A model generated the notes under the pieces. That model made no database searches. It had not been told where the DNA came from and saw only the letters and a list, made by a program, of their open reading frames with translations. A program made the position numbers and the translations under genes. Positions 44,519 to 55,698 of a stretch of 64,000 nt of DNA are shown here, one piece after another. The number at the start of each line of letters is the position of its first letter. Positions within the stretch are counted from its first letter, which is position 1. The stretch is from contig NZ_CP012676.1 in NCBI RefSeq assembly GCF_001294575.1, positions 248,001 through 312,000 of the forward strand, written 5' to 3'. Source of the stretch: Pseudomonas versuta (lineage in GTDB: Bacteria > Pseudomonadota > Gammaproteobacteria > Pseudomonadales > Pseudomonadaceae).

Positions 44519-45760
44519 TCACAACGCTTTCCCGAAGTCTGCATGCACCACATTCCCGGCGCTTAGTTCTTCAAGGTGGTCGGCATACCACTGAATCATC
44601 TTGATGCGGTTATCGAGGTATTGGGCCTTGTTGTAAATCCCGGAGATGCCTTGTTCTTTGTGTGCCAGTTGAGCCTCTACATGCTCTTTTGGCCAGCCAT
44701 GCTCCCTCAGGAGTGTGCTCGCGGTGTGTCGAGTGCCATGACCTACAAGACGACCTTTGTAGCCAATAGTGGAGAACACTTTGTTGATGGTGTTTTCGCT
44801 GATGGTCGGGTTCTTTGCGCCGACTCCGGGGAATAGCCACCGACTACGGCCGGTTAATGACTGCAACTCCTTCAGCGCCTCTATAGCTTGCTTGGGTAGA
44901 GGGCTTACAAAATCCCTGCGCATCTTCATTTTCTCTGCCGGTGTGGTCCACAGGGCTTTCTCAAGGTCTATTTCTTTCCACTCAGCAAAACGGACCATGC
45001 CCGGCCTTGAGGCTGTCCACAGGCAAAGCCATGCCGCTGTGCGAGCGGTGAGTCTGCTGGGGGTGTTTTTGAGTGCCTGAAGAAACTCACCCAGCTCGTG
45101 CTCGAGAAGGTGAGGGTGTTGCTGGGTCTTGGGAGCTTGCGCGGCAATATCCCGCAAGCGGCTCCCCGGATCGTTCTCTGTCAGTCCCAAGCCAATGGCC
45201 CGGCCAAAGATTTGATTGACCCAGGTGCGGCATTTCTCGGCAACGTTGTGGGCGTCACGAGCCTCAATGCTGGCCTGCAGGTCGGCGCAGTCGGTGCGGG
45301 TGATGTCGTCGAGAGGTTTGTCGCCAAGTGCCGGGAGTATGTCTTTGTCGAGGTAGGTGCGGATCTTGTTGAGGGTGGAGGGTGCCAGGCCTTTTTCTTC
45401 TTTGGCCTTGAGCCATGCGTCAGCGGCTGCGCGAAAGGTGCGGGCTTTGGCAATGTCGATGGCAGCTTTGGCAGAACGTTTCTGTTCCAGAGGGTCGGCA
45501 CCGCTACTCACTACTTTGCGTAGTTCAGCAGCTTTCTCTCGTGCCACGGCACCACTGACCTCCGGATAACCCCCGAGCCCCATCCAGGCCCAATTGCCTG
45601 CCGGGCGTTTGTAGCGCAGTTGCCAGGATTTGCCGCCGTCAGGCTTTACCCGGAAGTAGAGACCGCCCCCATCAAGCTCTCGATATTCTTTTGACTCTGC
45701 CTCCAGCCCGGCCAGCGTGGTATCGGCCAGGGGGCGGCGCTTGATGTCTGCGCGCTTCAT
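44519..45760 (-). CDS. int: P4-type tyrosine integrase
   Basis: This is a 413-residue integrase with an N-terminal arm-binding DUF4102-type domain (KRRPLADTTLAGLEAESKEY), a core-binding domain (about 110-200) and a C-terminal catalytic domain. The first Arg lies in TASRPGMVRFAEW, the HxxR in GHGTRHTASTLLREHG, then a His in AQLAHKE and the nucleophile Tyr in GIYNKAQYL. The ATG at 45760 is chosen because an upstream extension would run into the att region. It reads away from tRNA-Leu, whose 3' end is the attachment site, as usual for tRNA islands. Confidence 0.92.
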   Translation of the reverse strand: MKRADIKRRPLADTTLAGLEAESKEYRELDGGGLYFRVKPDGGKSWQLRYKRPAGNWAWMGLGGYPEVSGAVAREKAAELRKVVSSGADPLEQKRSAKAAIDIAKARTFRAAADAWLKAKEEKGLAPSTLNKIRTYLDKDILPALGDKPLDDITRTDCADLQASIEARDAHNVAEKCRTWVNQIFGRAIGLGLTENDPGSRLRDIAAQAPKTQQHPHLLEHELGEFLQALKNTPSRLTARTAAWLCLWTASRPGMVRFAEWKEIDLEKALWTTPAEKMKMRRDFVSPLPKQAIEALKELQSLTGRSRWLFPGVGAKNPTISENTINKVFSTIGYKGRLVGHGTRHTASTLLREHGWPKEHVEAQLAHKEQGISGIYNKAQYLDNRIKMIQWYADHLEELSAGNVVHADFGKAL

Positions 45761-45790
45761 CCTTGTATCCCAAAGTTCGGTATTTTTCTC

Positions 45791-45820
45791 AGGATACAAG
45801 TGGGGATACAGGGATACAAC
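45791..45820. repeat. GGGATACA repeats, candidate integrase arm sites (right)
   Basis: Three near-copies in a row: AGGATACAA at 45791, GGGATACAG at 45803 and GGGATACAA at 45811, between the integrase start and the att core. The octamer also occurs twice inside the left end (28641-28662). Confidence 0.5.
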
Positions 45821-45837
45821 GGATAGGGGGAGACAGG

Positions 45838-45945
45838 GGTAGATCGTCAGGCACAAAAAAACCGGCTCGGTGGCCGGTTTTCCTGTGCTGCGAGTCCTGT
45901 AAGAGACTTGCAGATACTGCTAGATGGTGCCCCGAGGGAGACTCG
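45838..45945. repeat. Right attachment repeat of the island
   Basis: This copy matches 28490-28596 at all but about three positions. It runs from the tRNA terminator into the intact tRNA-Leu gene, so the island re-creates the full tRNA at this end. Confidence 0.87.
45854..45883 (-). terminator. Terminator of tRNA-Leu
   Basis: On the minus strand AAAACCGGC, loop CACCGA, GCCGGTTTTTTT: a classical terminator about 40 bases after the tRNA. Confidence 0.85.
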
Positions 45946-46009
45946 AACTCCCACTTCTTGCGAAAACGGATTTTGAATCCGCCGCGTCTACCAATTCCGC
46001 CATCAGGGC
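45925..46009 (-). tRNA. tRNA-Leu (anticodon CAA)
   Basis: The 85-base minus-strand sequence starts GCCCTGATGGCGGAATTGG, has a long variable arm as in class II tRNAs, an anticodon loop TTCAAAA (anticodon CAA) and the T-arm GGGAGTTCGAGTCTCCC, and ends in encoded CCA. The acceptor arms GCCCTGA and TCGGGGC pair apart from one G-T-like mismatch. Its 3' end is the island's attachment site. Confidence 0.93.
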
Positions 46010-46115
46010 TCAATGGCGGCGAAGTATAGAGATGAGGTTTAGGTCGGTCAACAACTTATTGGTCTATTTTTACTAAGTCCGTTAAACTTCCCGGCCCTGC
46101 TAGACGAAACCTATC

Positions 46116-48304
<2,189 letters not shown>

Positions 48305-48346
48305 GTTTCGGACCTTTAAGAAACAACATTGCAACTGGAGTGCTTA

Positions 48347-48685
48347 ATGAGCTTTTTCATCTCTTCCGCTTTCGCGGACGCTGCTGCACCTGCCGCTGCT
48401 GGCCCTATGGGTGGCGGTTTTGAATGGATTTTCCTGGTCGGCTTCCTGGTCATCTTCTATCTGATGATCTGGCGTCCACAGGCCAAGCGCGCCAAAGAGC
48501 AGAAAGCCCTGTTGGGTAACCTGCAAAAAGGTGACGAGATCGTAACTACCGGTGGCATCGCCGGCAAAATCGTCAAAGTTTCCGATGCGTTTGTAGTGAT
48601 TGAAGTGTCGGACACTGTTGAACTGAAAATTCAGAAAGGCTCTGTTGCAGCCACGTTGCCTAAAGGCACGCTGAAAGCGATCTAA
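48347..48685 (+). CDS. yajC: Preprotein translocase accessory subunit YajC
   Basis: This 112-residue protein has one transmembrane helix (about residues 25-45, FEWIFLVGFLVIFYLMIW) and a cytoplasmic domain with GDEIVTTGGIAGKIVKV. YajC associates with SecDF at the translocon. CTGGAG lies 7 bases before the ATG. It is followed by secD after a hairpin (48708-48728). Confidence 0.93.
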   Translation: MSFFISSAFADAAAPAAAGPMGGGFEWIFLVGFLVIFYLMIWRPQAKRAKEQKALLGNLQKGDEIVTTGGIAGKIVKVSDAFVVIEVSDTVELKIQKGSVAATLPKGTLKAI

Positions 48686-48707
48686 AGTTTCAACTTTTAA
48701 CAATCGA

Positions 48708-48736
48708 CGGGGCGCGCAAGGCGCCCCGCGTTTTAA
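48708..48736 (+). terminator. GC-rich hairpin between yajC and secD
   Basis: CGGGGCG and CGCCCCG form a stem with a short loop, followed by CGTTTTAAG. The T run is weak, so it may act as an attenuator or processing site rather than a full stop. Confidence 0.45.
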
Positions 48737-48752
48737 GCGGGCGGCGTGATTG

Positions 48753-50621
48753 ATGCTGAACAAATACCCTCTGTGGAAATACATACTGATCCTGGCTGTG
48801 CTGGCGATCGGTTTTATTTATTCCGCTCCCAATCTGTACCCTGATGACCCGGCAATCCAGATTTCGGGTGCAAGCACGGCTTTGCAGGTCACTCAAGCTG
48901 ATCTGGATCGTGCAAGCAAGGCACTGACGGATGCAGGCATTGAAGTGAAGGGCGCTACTTTGGCCCAGAACGGCAAAGGTGGTTTGCTGCGTCTGGTCAA
49001 GAAAGACGACCAGTTGCCAGCCAAGGATGTCGTACGCAAGGCTTTGGGTGACGACTATGTCGTAGCTCTGAACCTGGCACAGACCACGCCGCAATGGTTG
49101 CGTAGTCTGGGTGCTCACCCTATGAAGCTGGGTCTGGACTTGTCCGGTGGTGTGCATTTCCTGTTGGAAGTGGACATGGATAAAGCCGTCGACGCACGTA
49201 TGAAAGTGTACGAAGGCGATGTCAAAAGCCTGCTGCGTAAAGAGAAAGTGCGTTATCGCAGCCTGCCGCAACTCAATGGCGCCATTCAGTTGGGTTTCAC
49301 TGATGAAGCTGTCCGTGAGCAAGCGCGTAGCCTGATCCGCAAGAACTTCAATGACTTTGACGTAACCACAGCCGATCTCAATGGTCAGCCGGTTCTGCGT
49401 CTGGCGATGACCCCGGCCAAGCTGGCGGAAATCCGTGAATATTCCATCAAGCAAAACCTGACAACGGTCCGTAACCGGGTCAACGAGTTGGGTGTTGCCG
49501 AGCCTTTGGTTCAGCGTCAGGGTGCCAATCGCATCGTGGTTGAACTGCCGGGCGTGCAAGACACCGCCGAAGCCAAGCGTATCCTGGGCAAGACGGCCAA
49601 CCTTGAGTTCCGTCTGGCAGCAGAGCCGGGCGCTTCCAAAGCCACTTCTGAAACGTTTGAATTCCGCGAGGGCAATCGTCCTGCCGCGCAAATCGAGCGC
49701 GGTTTGATCATCACCGGTGACCAGGTGACAGACGCTCAGGCAGGCTTTGACGAGCACGGTCGTCCGCAGGTGAACATCAAGCTTGATGGTCACGGTGGCG
49801 AGTTGATGAGCCGTTCGACTCGCAGCAACGTGGGCCGCAGCATGGCGGTAATCTTCATCGAGCAGCGCCCGGTGACGACTTACACCAAGCAAGTGGTCGA
49901 CGGTGTCGAGAAGGACGTGCCGACCCAGACGTTCAAGGAAGACAAGAAGATCATCAGTCTGGCGACCATTCAGTCGCCGCTGGGCAGTCAGTTCCGGATT
50001 ACCGGTCTGAATGGCCAGGGTGAGGCTTCCGAGCTTGCCTTGCTGTTGCGTGCCGGTGGTCTGGCAGCGCCAATGTACTTCGCTGAAGAGCGCACTATTG
50101 GCCCTAGCCTGGGTGCTGACAACATCACCAAGGGTATTGATGCTTCGCTGTGGGGCATGCTGTTCGTGTCGATCTTCATCATCGCCATCTACCGTTTCTT
50201 CGGTGTGATTGCGACGGTGGCGCTGGCGGGCAACATGGTCTTGCTGCTGGCCTTGATGTCGGTACTGGGTGCAACGCTGACCCTGCCGGGCATTGCCGGT
50301 ATCGTCTTGACGATGGGTATGGCGGTCGATGCCAACGTGCTGATCTTCTCGCGGATCCGTGAAGAGATTGCCAATGGCATGACGGTGCAGCGAGCGATCA
50401 ATGAAGGCTTCAGTCGCGCATTCACGGCGATTGTCGACTCCAACCTGACAACTCTGCTGGTCGGCGGGATTCTTTTTGCCATGGGTACCGGGCCGGTTAA
50501 AGGCTTTGCGGTAACCATGTCCCTCGGGATCTTTACCTCGATGTTCACGGCCATTATGGTGACCCGCGCTATGGTCAACCTTGTGTATGGCGGTCGGGAC
50601 TTCAAGAAGTTGTGGATTTAA
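48753..50621 (+). CDS. secD: Protein translocase subunit SecD
   Basis: This 622-residue inner-membrane protein has an N-terminal helix, a large periplasmic domain and five further helices. LGLDLSGGVHFLLEVD and GMAVDANVLIFSRIREE are the family signatures. With SecF it uses the proton gradient to pull proteins through SecYEG. The ATG at 48753 is used. Confidence 0.95.
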   Translation: MLNKYPLWKYILILAVLAIGFIYSAPNLYPDDPAIQISGASTALQVTQADLDRASKALTDAGIEVKGATLAQNGKGGLLRLVKKDDQLPAKDVVRKALGDDYVVALNLAQTTPQWLRSLGAHPMKLGLDLSGGVHFLLEVDMDKAVDARMKVYEGDVKSLLRKEKVRYRSLPQLNGAIQLGFTDEAVREQARSLIRKNFNDFDVTTADLNGQPVLRLAMTPAKLAEIREYSIKQNLTTVRNRVNELGVAEPLVQRQGANRIVVELPGVQDTAEAKRILGKTANLEFRLAAEPGASKATSETFEFREGNRPAAQIERGLIITGDQVTDAQAGFDEHGRPQVNIKLDGHGGELMSRSTRSNVGRSMAVIFIEQRPVTTYTKQVVDGVEKDVPTQTFKEDKKIISLATIQSPLGSQFRITGLNGQGEASELALLLRAGGLAAPMYFAEERTIGPSLGADNITKGIDASLWGMLFVSIFIIAIYRFFGVIATVALAGNMVLLLALMSVLGATLTLPGIAGIVLTMGMAVDANVLIFSRIREEIANGMTVQRAINEGFSRAFTAIVDSNLTTLLVGGILFAMGTGPVKGFAVTMSLGIFTSMFTAIMVTRAMVNLVYGGRDFKKLWI

Positions 50622-50630
50622 GGGGCTGCC

Positions 50631-51545
50631 ATGTTACGTACAATCAACTTCATGGGCGTTCGCAACGTTGCGTTCGGCGTCACTGTAGTACTCACCGTGC
50701 TGGCTTTGTTCAGCATGTTCCACAAGGGCATGAACTACGGCCTGGACTTCACTGGCGGTACGCTCATCGAGCTGACCTACGAGAAGCCGGCAGACCTGAC
50801 CAAGGTGCGTACCGAGCTTGCTTCGGCAGGTTTCCATGATGCTGTGGTACAGAGCTTTGGTGCTACCACCGACCTGCTGGTGCGTATGCCCGGTGATGAT
50901 CCGCTGCTGGGCAACAAGGTAGCGGCGGCATTGGGGCAGGCCGATACGGCTAACCCTGCGGTCATCAAGCGCGTTGAGTTCGTGGGCCCGCAAGTAGGTG
51001 AAGAGCTGCGCGATCAGGGCGGCCTCGGCATGCTGATGGCGCTGGGCGGCATCATGCTTTACCTGGCTTTCCGCTTTCAGTGGAAGTTCGCGGTGGGCGC
51101 GATTGTGTCCCTGGTTCACGACGTGATCGTGACCATGGGCGTGCTGTCGTTCTTCCAGATCACCTTCGACCTGACGGTGCTCGCGGCGGTGCTGGCCATC
51201 ATTGGTTATTCGCTCAACGACACCATCGTGGTATTCGACCGGGTGAGGGAGAACTTCCGGGTGCTGCGCAAGGCCAGCCTGATCGAGAACATCAACATCT
51301 CGACCACGCAAACCCTGTTGCGCACCATGGCAACTTCGATCTCCACCCTGTTGGCGATCGCGGCACTGCTGATCTTCGGTGGCGATAACCTGTGGGGCTT
51401 TTCGATCGCACTGTTCGTGGGTGTATTGGCGGGTACTTACTCGTCGATCTACATCGCGAACGTGGTGTTGATCTGGCTGAACCTGAGTGCGGAGGATTTG
51501 ATTCCTCCTGTTGTGACTGACAAGGAGATCGATGACCGTCCATAA
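50631..51545 (+). CDS. secF: Protein translocase subunit SecF
   Basis: This is a 304-residue partner of SecD with six predicted helices. GLDFTGGTLIELTYEKP and the NDTIVVFDRVRENF motif are characteristic. It starts 9 bases after secD and ends before a strong terminator. Confidence 0.95.
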   Translation: MLRTINFMGVRNVAFGVTVVLTVLALFSMFHKGMNYGLDFTGGTLIELTYEKPADLTKVRTELASAGFHDAVVQSFGATTDLLVRMPGDDPLLGNKVAAALGQADTANPAVIKRVEFVGPQVGEELRDQGGLGMLMALGGIMLYLAFRFQWKFAVGAIVSLVHDVIVTMGVLSFFQITFDLTVLAAVLAIIGYSLNDTIVVFDRVRENFRVLRKASLIENINISTTQTLLRTMATSISTLLAIAALLIFGGDNLWGFSIALFVGVLAGTYSSIYIANVVLIWLNLSAEDLIPPVVTDKEIDDRP

Positions 51546-51572
51546 CGGTTAATCATCTTCGGGTTGCAACCT

Positions 51573-51608
51573 AAAAAGGCGCGAGTATTGAACTCGCGCC
51601 TTTTTTTG
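51573..51608 (+). terminator. Terminator after secF
   Basis: AAGGCGCGAGT pairs with ACTCGCGCCTT around a 4-5 base loop and is followed by a T run: a strong Rho-independent terminator for the queA-secF unit. Confidence 0.9.
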
Positions 51609-51667
51609 TGCTCCAAGGCTGGGATTAGCGTGGGATTTTTCCCATCTGTGATGGTTTGGAGGTTCAA

Positions 51668-52195
51668 GTGAACAAGTCTTTGCTGGTAGGTGCTGTTTTA
51701 GGTGCGGTGGCTGTGACCGCCGGGGGCGCTTTTGCCACCTACACCCTGGTTAAAGGCCCTGAGTCTGCGCAGGTACTGGCTGTTCAGCCGGTCACGCAAC
51801 AGATCAAGACACCGCGTGAAGTGTGCAAGGATGTGACTGTGACGCGTCAGGCGCCGGTCAAGGATCAGCATCAGATTGTCGGTAGCGTGCTTGGCGCGGT
51901 AGCCGGCGGTTTGCTGGGTAATCAGGTGGGTGGTGGTAACGGCAAGAAGATCGCCACGGTGGCCGGTGCGGTCGGTGGTGGCTATGCCGGTAACAAGGTT
52001 CAGGAAGGCATGCAGAACCGCGATACCTACACCACGACTCAAACGCGCTGCAACACGGTCAACGACATCAGTGACAAGGTTGTCGGTTACGACGTGCGTT
52101 ACTCGCTGGATGGCAAGGAAGGCAAGGTGCGGATGGATCACGAGCCGGGCAGCGAAATTGCCGTCGACAAGCAGGGTAAGTTGATCCTGAATTAA
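51668..52195 (+). CDS. Glycine-zipper 2TM envelope protein
   Basis: This 175-residue protein starts at a GTG with GGAGG 7 bases upstream. After an N-terminal hydrophobic segment it has two Gly-rich stretches (VGSVLGAVAGGLLGNQVGGG and VAGAVGGGYAGNKVQEG) that form the glycine-zipper 2TM domain known from Rick_17kDa antigen and SlyB-like proteins. It is probably an outer-membrane or periplasmic structural protein. It is a single gene ending before a REP cluster and a shared terminator. Confidence 0.8.
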   Translation: MNKSLLVGAVLGAVAVTAGGAFATYTLVKGPESAQVLAVQPVTQQIKTPREVCKDVTVTRQAPVKDQHQIVGSVLGAVAGGLLGNQVGGGNGKKIATVAGAVGGGYAGNKVQEGMQNRDTYTTTQTRCNTVNDISDKVVGYDVRYSLDGKEGKVRMDHEPGSEIAVDKQGKLILN

Positions 52196-52202
52196 GGCCG
52201 CT

Positions 52203-52281
52203 GCAGGAGCGAGCTTTGCATCGGGACATTCCAGATATCGAGTCTGCTGGTGAGCAGCTCGCGAGCAAGCTCGCTCCTACA
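52203..52281. repeat. REP pair
   Basis: Two inverted copies of the GGAGCGAGCTT / AAGCTCGCTCC type flank a short spacer, directly after the 2TM gene. Confidence 0.75.
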
Positions 52282-52347
52282 GGTATTCGCAAGGTTCGTG
52301 TTTGGAGTTTGGTCGAAGGTTTGTAGGTCTTTGTCCGAATTGCAGTC

Positions 52348-52379
52348 AAAAAAAAGCACCCCGAGGGGTGCTTTTTTTG
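52348..52379. terminator. Bidirectional terminator
   Basis: AAGCACCCC and GGGGTGCTT form a stem flanked by A and T runs on both sides, so it can end both the 2TM gene and suhB, which converge here. Confidence 0.88.
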
Positions 52380-52393
52380 TGCGCGGGTTTCGC

Positions 52394-53209
52394 TTAGCGT
52401 TTCAGCGAGGCCGGCAGGTGTGGCTGGATAGCAGTCAGTACAGCTTTGAAGCACTTGGTGTTACCGGCAACGATGTGGCCTTTTTCAAGGAAATCGTGGC
52501 CGCCGGTGAAGTCGCTGACGAGACCGCCGGCTTCTTGAATCAGCAGGGCGCCTGCTGCCATGTCCCATTCGGACAGGCCCGACTCCCAGAATGCGTCATA
52601 ACGGCCGGCTGCAACGTAAGCCAGATCCAGGCTGGCAGCACCGGCGCGGCGGATGCCGGCGGTCTGGCCAACCAGGCTGCGGAACATTCCCAGATAGTTA
52701 TCCAGGTTGTCCATCTGGTTGTCGCGGAACGGGAAGCCGGTGCCCAGCAGGGCGCCTTCAAGGCTGGTGCGACCGCTGACACGCAGGCGGCGACCGTTGA
52801 GTTGGGCGCCACGGCCACGGCTGGCGGTGAATTCTTCCTGGCGAACCGGGTCTAGAACCACTGCGTGCTCAAGGCGACCGCGATATTTACAGGCGATGCT
52901 TACTGCGAAGTGTGGAACGCCGCGCAGGAAGTTGGTGGTGCCATCCAGCGGATCGATGATCCACAGGTAGTCTTCACCTTCACCGCTGCCTGGGTGCATG
53001 CCGGTTTCTTCACCGCGGATGCCGTGTGTCGGGTAGGCCTTGCGCAAGGCGTCGATGATTTTCTGTTCAGCAGCACGATCGACTTCAGAGACGTAATCCT
53101 TGGCGTCTTTTTCGTCGACCTTGATGGTATCCAGGCGCTCGATGGAGCGGAAAATCAATTCACTGGCGCTGCGGGCGGCGCGCAGCGCGATATTCAGCAT
53201 GGGCTGCAT
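52394..53209 (-). CDS. suhB: Inositol-1-monophosphatase family protein SuhB
   Basis: This is a 271-residue IMPase-fold protein with metal motifs GEETG (about residue 67), IDPLDGTTNF (about 83-92) and WDMAAGALLIQEAGG (about 211). SuhB acts on inositol phosphate and, in bacteria, also in rRNA transcription antitermination and virulence control. The ATG at 53209 gives the normal length; an open frame upstream is not conserved. It is divergent from trmJ. Confidence 0.93.
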   Translation of the reverse strand: MQPMLNIALRAARSASELIFRSIERLDTIKVDEKDAKDYVSEVDRAAEQKIIDALRKAYPTHGIRGEETGMHPGSGEGEDYLWIIDPLDGTTNFLRGVPHFAVSIACKYRGRLEHAVVLDPVRQEEFTASRGRGAQLNGRRLRVSGRTSLEGALLGTGFPFRDNQMDNLDNYLGMFRSLVGQTAGIRRAGAASLDLAYVAAGRYDAFWESGLSEWDMAAGALLIQEAGGLVSDFTGGHDFLEKGHIVAGNTKCFKAVLTAIQPHLPASLKR

Positions 53210-53352
53210 GGACGTTTCACCTAGGTCGTTAAAGAAAGCCGAATATTCTATCAGAAAAGTTCGGTAGATGAAGGTTTGCATTAGCTTTCGTAGCTTATGG
53301 CGTTTCGCTTAGGTAAGATTTGCTCCCTTTTGTTGGCCTGTGAGCACTTCCT

Positions 53353-54123
53353 TTGCTGCCTAATATTCGTGTCGTTCTGGTTAATACCAGTCATCCCGGG
53401 AACATCGGTGGTGCTGCGCGTGCCATGAAAAACATGGGGTTGTCGCGGCTGGTTCTGGTGGAGCCCAGGTTGTTTCCGCACCATGAAGCTGATGCCCGGG
53501 CGTCGGGGGCGGGGGACATTCTTGAAAATGCGCAAGTCGTCGCCACCCTGGAAGATGCTCTGGTGGGCTGTAATCTGGTGCTTGGCACCAGTGCTCGAGA
53601 TCGTCGCATCCCTTGGCCGCTGCTGGATCCGCGCGAGTGCGGGCAAAAAGTGGTCGAAGAGGCCGCTCAGGGGGCTGAAATCGCTTTGGTGTTCGGTCGT
53701 GAAGATTCGGGTCTGACCAATGAAGAGCTGCAACGCTGCCATTACCATGTGCATATTCCTTCGGATCCCGAATTCAGCTCTCTGAATCTCGGTGCGGCCG
53801 TGCAGGTGTTGAGCTACGAGATCCGCATGTCGTGGCTTGCTGCTCAGGGGCAGCCGAGCAAGATCGAAAAAGAGGAAGTGGCTTCCACTAAGAGTGGTGA
53901 GCTGGCGACCATGGATGAGCTGGAGCGCTTCTACGAGCATCTGGAGCAGACGCTGGTAGCCATCGAATTTATGGATCCGGAAAAGCCGCGCCATCTTATG
54001 GCGCGCTTGCGTCGGCTGTATGGGCGTAGCTCGGTCAGTCGCGCAGAAATGAACATTTTGCGTGGCATTCTCACCGAAACCCAAAAAGCAGCTCGTGGCG
54101 AGTTGCTCAAGCGCAAGGATTAA
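53353..54123 (+). CDS. trmJ: tRNA 2'-O-methyltransferase TrmJ
   Basis: This 256-residue SPOUT methyltransferase modifies position 32 of tRNAs. The N-terminal RNA-contacting part is [20 protein letters not shown]; the knotted AdoMet site is [14 protein letters not shown] and [19 protein letters not shown]. Translation appears to start at a TTG (53353), as no ATG fits the conserved N-terminus. cysE follows immediately. Confidence 0.93.
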   Translation: MLPNIRVVLVNTSHPGNIGGAARAMKNMGLSRLVLVEPRLFPHHEADARASGAGDILENAQVVATLEDALVGCNLVLGTSARDRRIPWPLLDPRECGQKVVEEAAQGAEIALVFGREDSGLTNEELQRCHYHVHIPSDPEFSSLNLGAAVQVLSYEIRMSWLAAQGQPSKIEKEEVASTKSGELATMDELERFYEHLEQTLVAIEFMDPEKPRHLMARLRRLYGRSSVSRAEMNILRGILTETQKAARGELLKRKD

Positions 54124-54125
54124 TG

Positions 54126-54902
54126 ATGTTCGAGCGTCTGCGTGAAGATATCCAAAGTGTTTTTCATCGTGACCCTGCTGCGCGTAATGCTTTTGAAGTG
54201 TTGACCTGCTATCCGGGCATGCATGCCATCTGGATTCACCGCTTGTCCGCTTTGCTGTGGGGGGCTGGCTGGAAATGGCTGGCTCGTCTGGTGTCGAACT
54301 TCGGGCGCTGGCTGACCGGGATCGAGATTCATCCGGGGGCAAAGGTGGGGCGTCGGTTTTTCATCGATCACGGTATGGGTATCGTCATTGGTGAGACGGC
54401 TGAAATCGGCGACGACGTGACCCTTTATCAGGGTGTGACGCTGGGCGGCACCAGCTGGAACAAGGGCAAGCGCCATCCGACTCTGGAAAACGGTGTGGTG
54501 GTGGGTGCGGGCGCCAAGGTTCTTGGGCCATTTACGGTCGGTGCCGGTGCCAAAGTCGGTTCCAATGCCGTAGTGACCAAGGCGGTGCCTGCTGGCGCGA
54601 CGGTGGTCGGTATTCCGGGTCGTATCATCATCAAGGGTGGCGATGAGGCGCAAGCCAAGCGCAAGGCAATGGCCGAGAAGATTGGCTTTGATGCTTACGG
54701 TGTCGGTGAGGATATGCCGGATCCGGTGGCGCGGGCGATTGGCCAGCTGCTGGATCACCTGCAGGCGGTCGATGGCAAGCTTGATGGCATGTGTGGAGCA
54801 CTCAAGGATCTGGGTAGCACGTATTGCGCCAAGGACTTGCCAGAACTGCGCGAAGAAGACTTTGCCTGCGTCAAGGGCAAGGATGAAAGCAAAGCGGTCT
54901 AG
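54126..54902 (+). CDS. cysE: Serine O-acetyltransferase
   Basis: This 258-residue left-handed beta-helix acetyltransferase makes O-acetylserine for cysteine synthesis. The hexapeptide repeats start at [17 protein letters not shown] and include [20 protein letters not shown]. The ATG at 54126 (MFERLRED) fits the family better than the one 3 bases earlier. It lies just ahead of the isc genes, which need cysteine as sulfur source. Confidence 0.93.
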   Translation: MFERLREDIQSVFHRDPAARNAFEVLTCYPGMHAIWIHRLSALLWGAGWKWLARLVSNFGRWLTGIEIHPGAKVGRRFFIDHGMGIVIGETAEIGDDVTLYQGVTLGGTSWNKGKRHPTLENGVVVGAGAKVLGPFTVGAGAKVGSNAVVTKAVPAGATVVGIPGRIIIKGGDEAQAKRKAMAEKIGFDAYGVGEDMPDPVARAIGQLLDHLQAVDGKLDGMCGALKDLGSTYCAKDLPELREEDFACVKGKDESKAV

Positions 54903-54916
54903 GCCTTGCTTTAACC

Positions 54917-54985
54917 TTGTGGGAGCCGGCTTGCCGGCGATGCGTTTTAGCGCTGCGCTGAGCAATCGCTGGCAAGCCGGATGCT
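54917..54985. repeat. REP pair after cysE
   Basis: GGGAGCCGGCTTGCCGGCGA and an inverted partner CGCTGGCAAGCCGG, about 30 bases apart, form the common Pseudomonas REP doublet. Confidence 0.8.
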
Positions 54986-55091
54986 GAAGGCTTGTGCGTC
55001 AGGTCTTGATGCCTCATGTGCCATTACGCCGCATACCCTGCTACAATGCGCGCGCTCTTTTGCGGGTAATCCCGACTAAAGTACTAGGTCT

Positions 55092-55125
55092 AATACTTGA
55101 CTTAAATAGTCGGGAATAGCATACT
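55092..55125 (+). promoter_or_regulatory. isc promoter with IscR type 1 box
   Basis: ATACTTGACTTAAATAGTCG at 55094-55113 fits the IscR type 1 pattern (ATA..YGACT....AGTCRR), and the half-sites continue to about 55119. The box contains a -35-like TTGACT (55097-55102); a -10-like CATACT follows at 55120-55125 with a 17-base spacer. IscR holding a [2Fe-2S] cluster would cover the promoter and repress the operon, as in E. coli. Confidence 0.8.
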
Positions 55126-55157
55126 CGCCTCCATTCCGAATTCCGTGGTACCTGTCC

Positions 55158-55649
55158 ATGAGACTGACTACAAAAGGCCGTTACGCCGTTACTGCAATGC
55201 TTGATTTGGCGTTGCATGCACAGCACGGGCCGGTGTCCCTGGCTGATATTTCCGAGCGCCAGGGCATCTCCCTATCCTACCTTGAGCAACTGTTTGCAAA
55301 GTTGCGCCGCAGCAGCCTGGTTTCCAGTGTGCGTGGTCCGGGTGGCGGCTATCAGCTGTCGCGTGACATGCAGGGTATTCAGGTAGCCCAGGTTATCGAT
55401 GCAGTGAACGAGTCTGTCGATGCCACGCGTTGCCAGGGGCTTGGCGACTGCCATGCCGGCGACACGTGCCTCACCCATCACCTGTGGTGCGACCTGAGCC
55501 TGCAAATCCACGATTTTCTCAGCGGTATCAGCTTGGCTGATCTTGTCACTCGCCGTGAGGTACAAGAAGTAGCCCAGCGTCAGGATCAGCGCCGCTGTAA
55601 TGGCAAGGCGCCGCACCTGGATAAGATCGAAGCGTCCGCCGTCGAGTGA
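55158..55649 (+). CDS. iscR: Fe-S cluster regulator IscR
   Basis: This 163-residue Rrf2-family repressor has a winged helix at the N-terminus ([20 protein letters not shown]) and three Cys ligands in [13 protein letters not shown] (about residues 92-104). It senses cluster supply and represses the operon it heads. An IscR box overlaps its promoter. Confidence 0.95.
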   Translation: MRLTTKGRYAVTAMLDLALHAQHGPVSLADISERQGISLSYLEQLFAKLRRSSLVSSVRGPGGGYQLSRDMQGIQVAQVIDAVNESVDATRCQGLGDCHAGDTCLTHHLWCDLSLQIHDFLSGISLADLVTRREVQEVAQRQDQRRCNGKAPHLDKIEASAVE

Positions 55650-55698
55650 TTGCATAAAAACGACGGTGCGCCAGCCAGCCTGATTTAGGAGATAGTCC

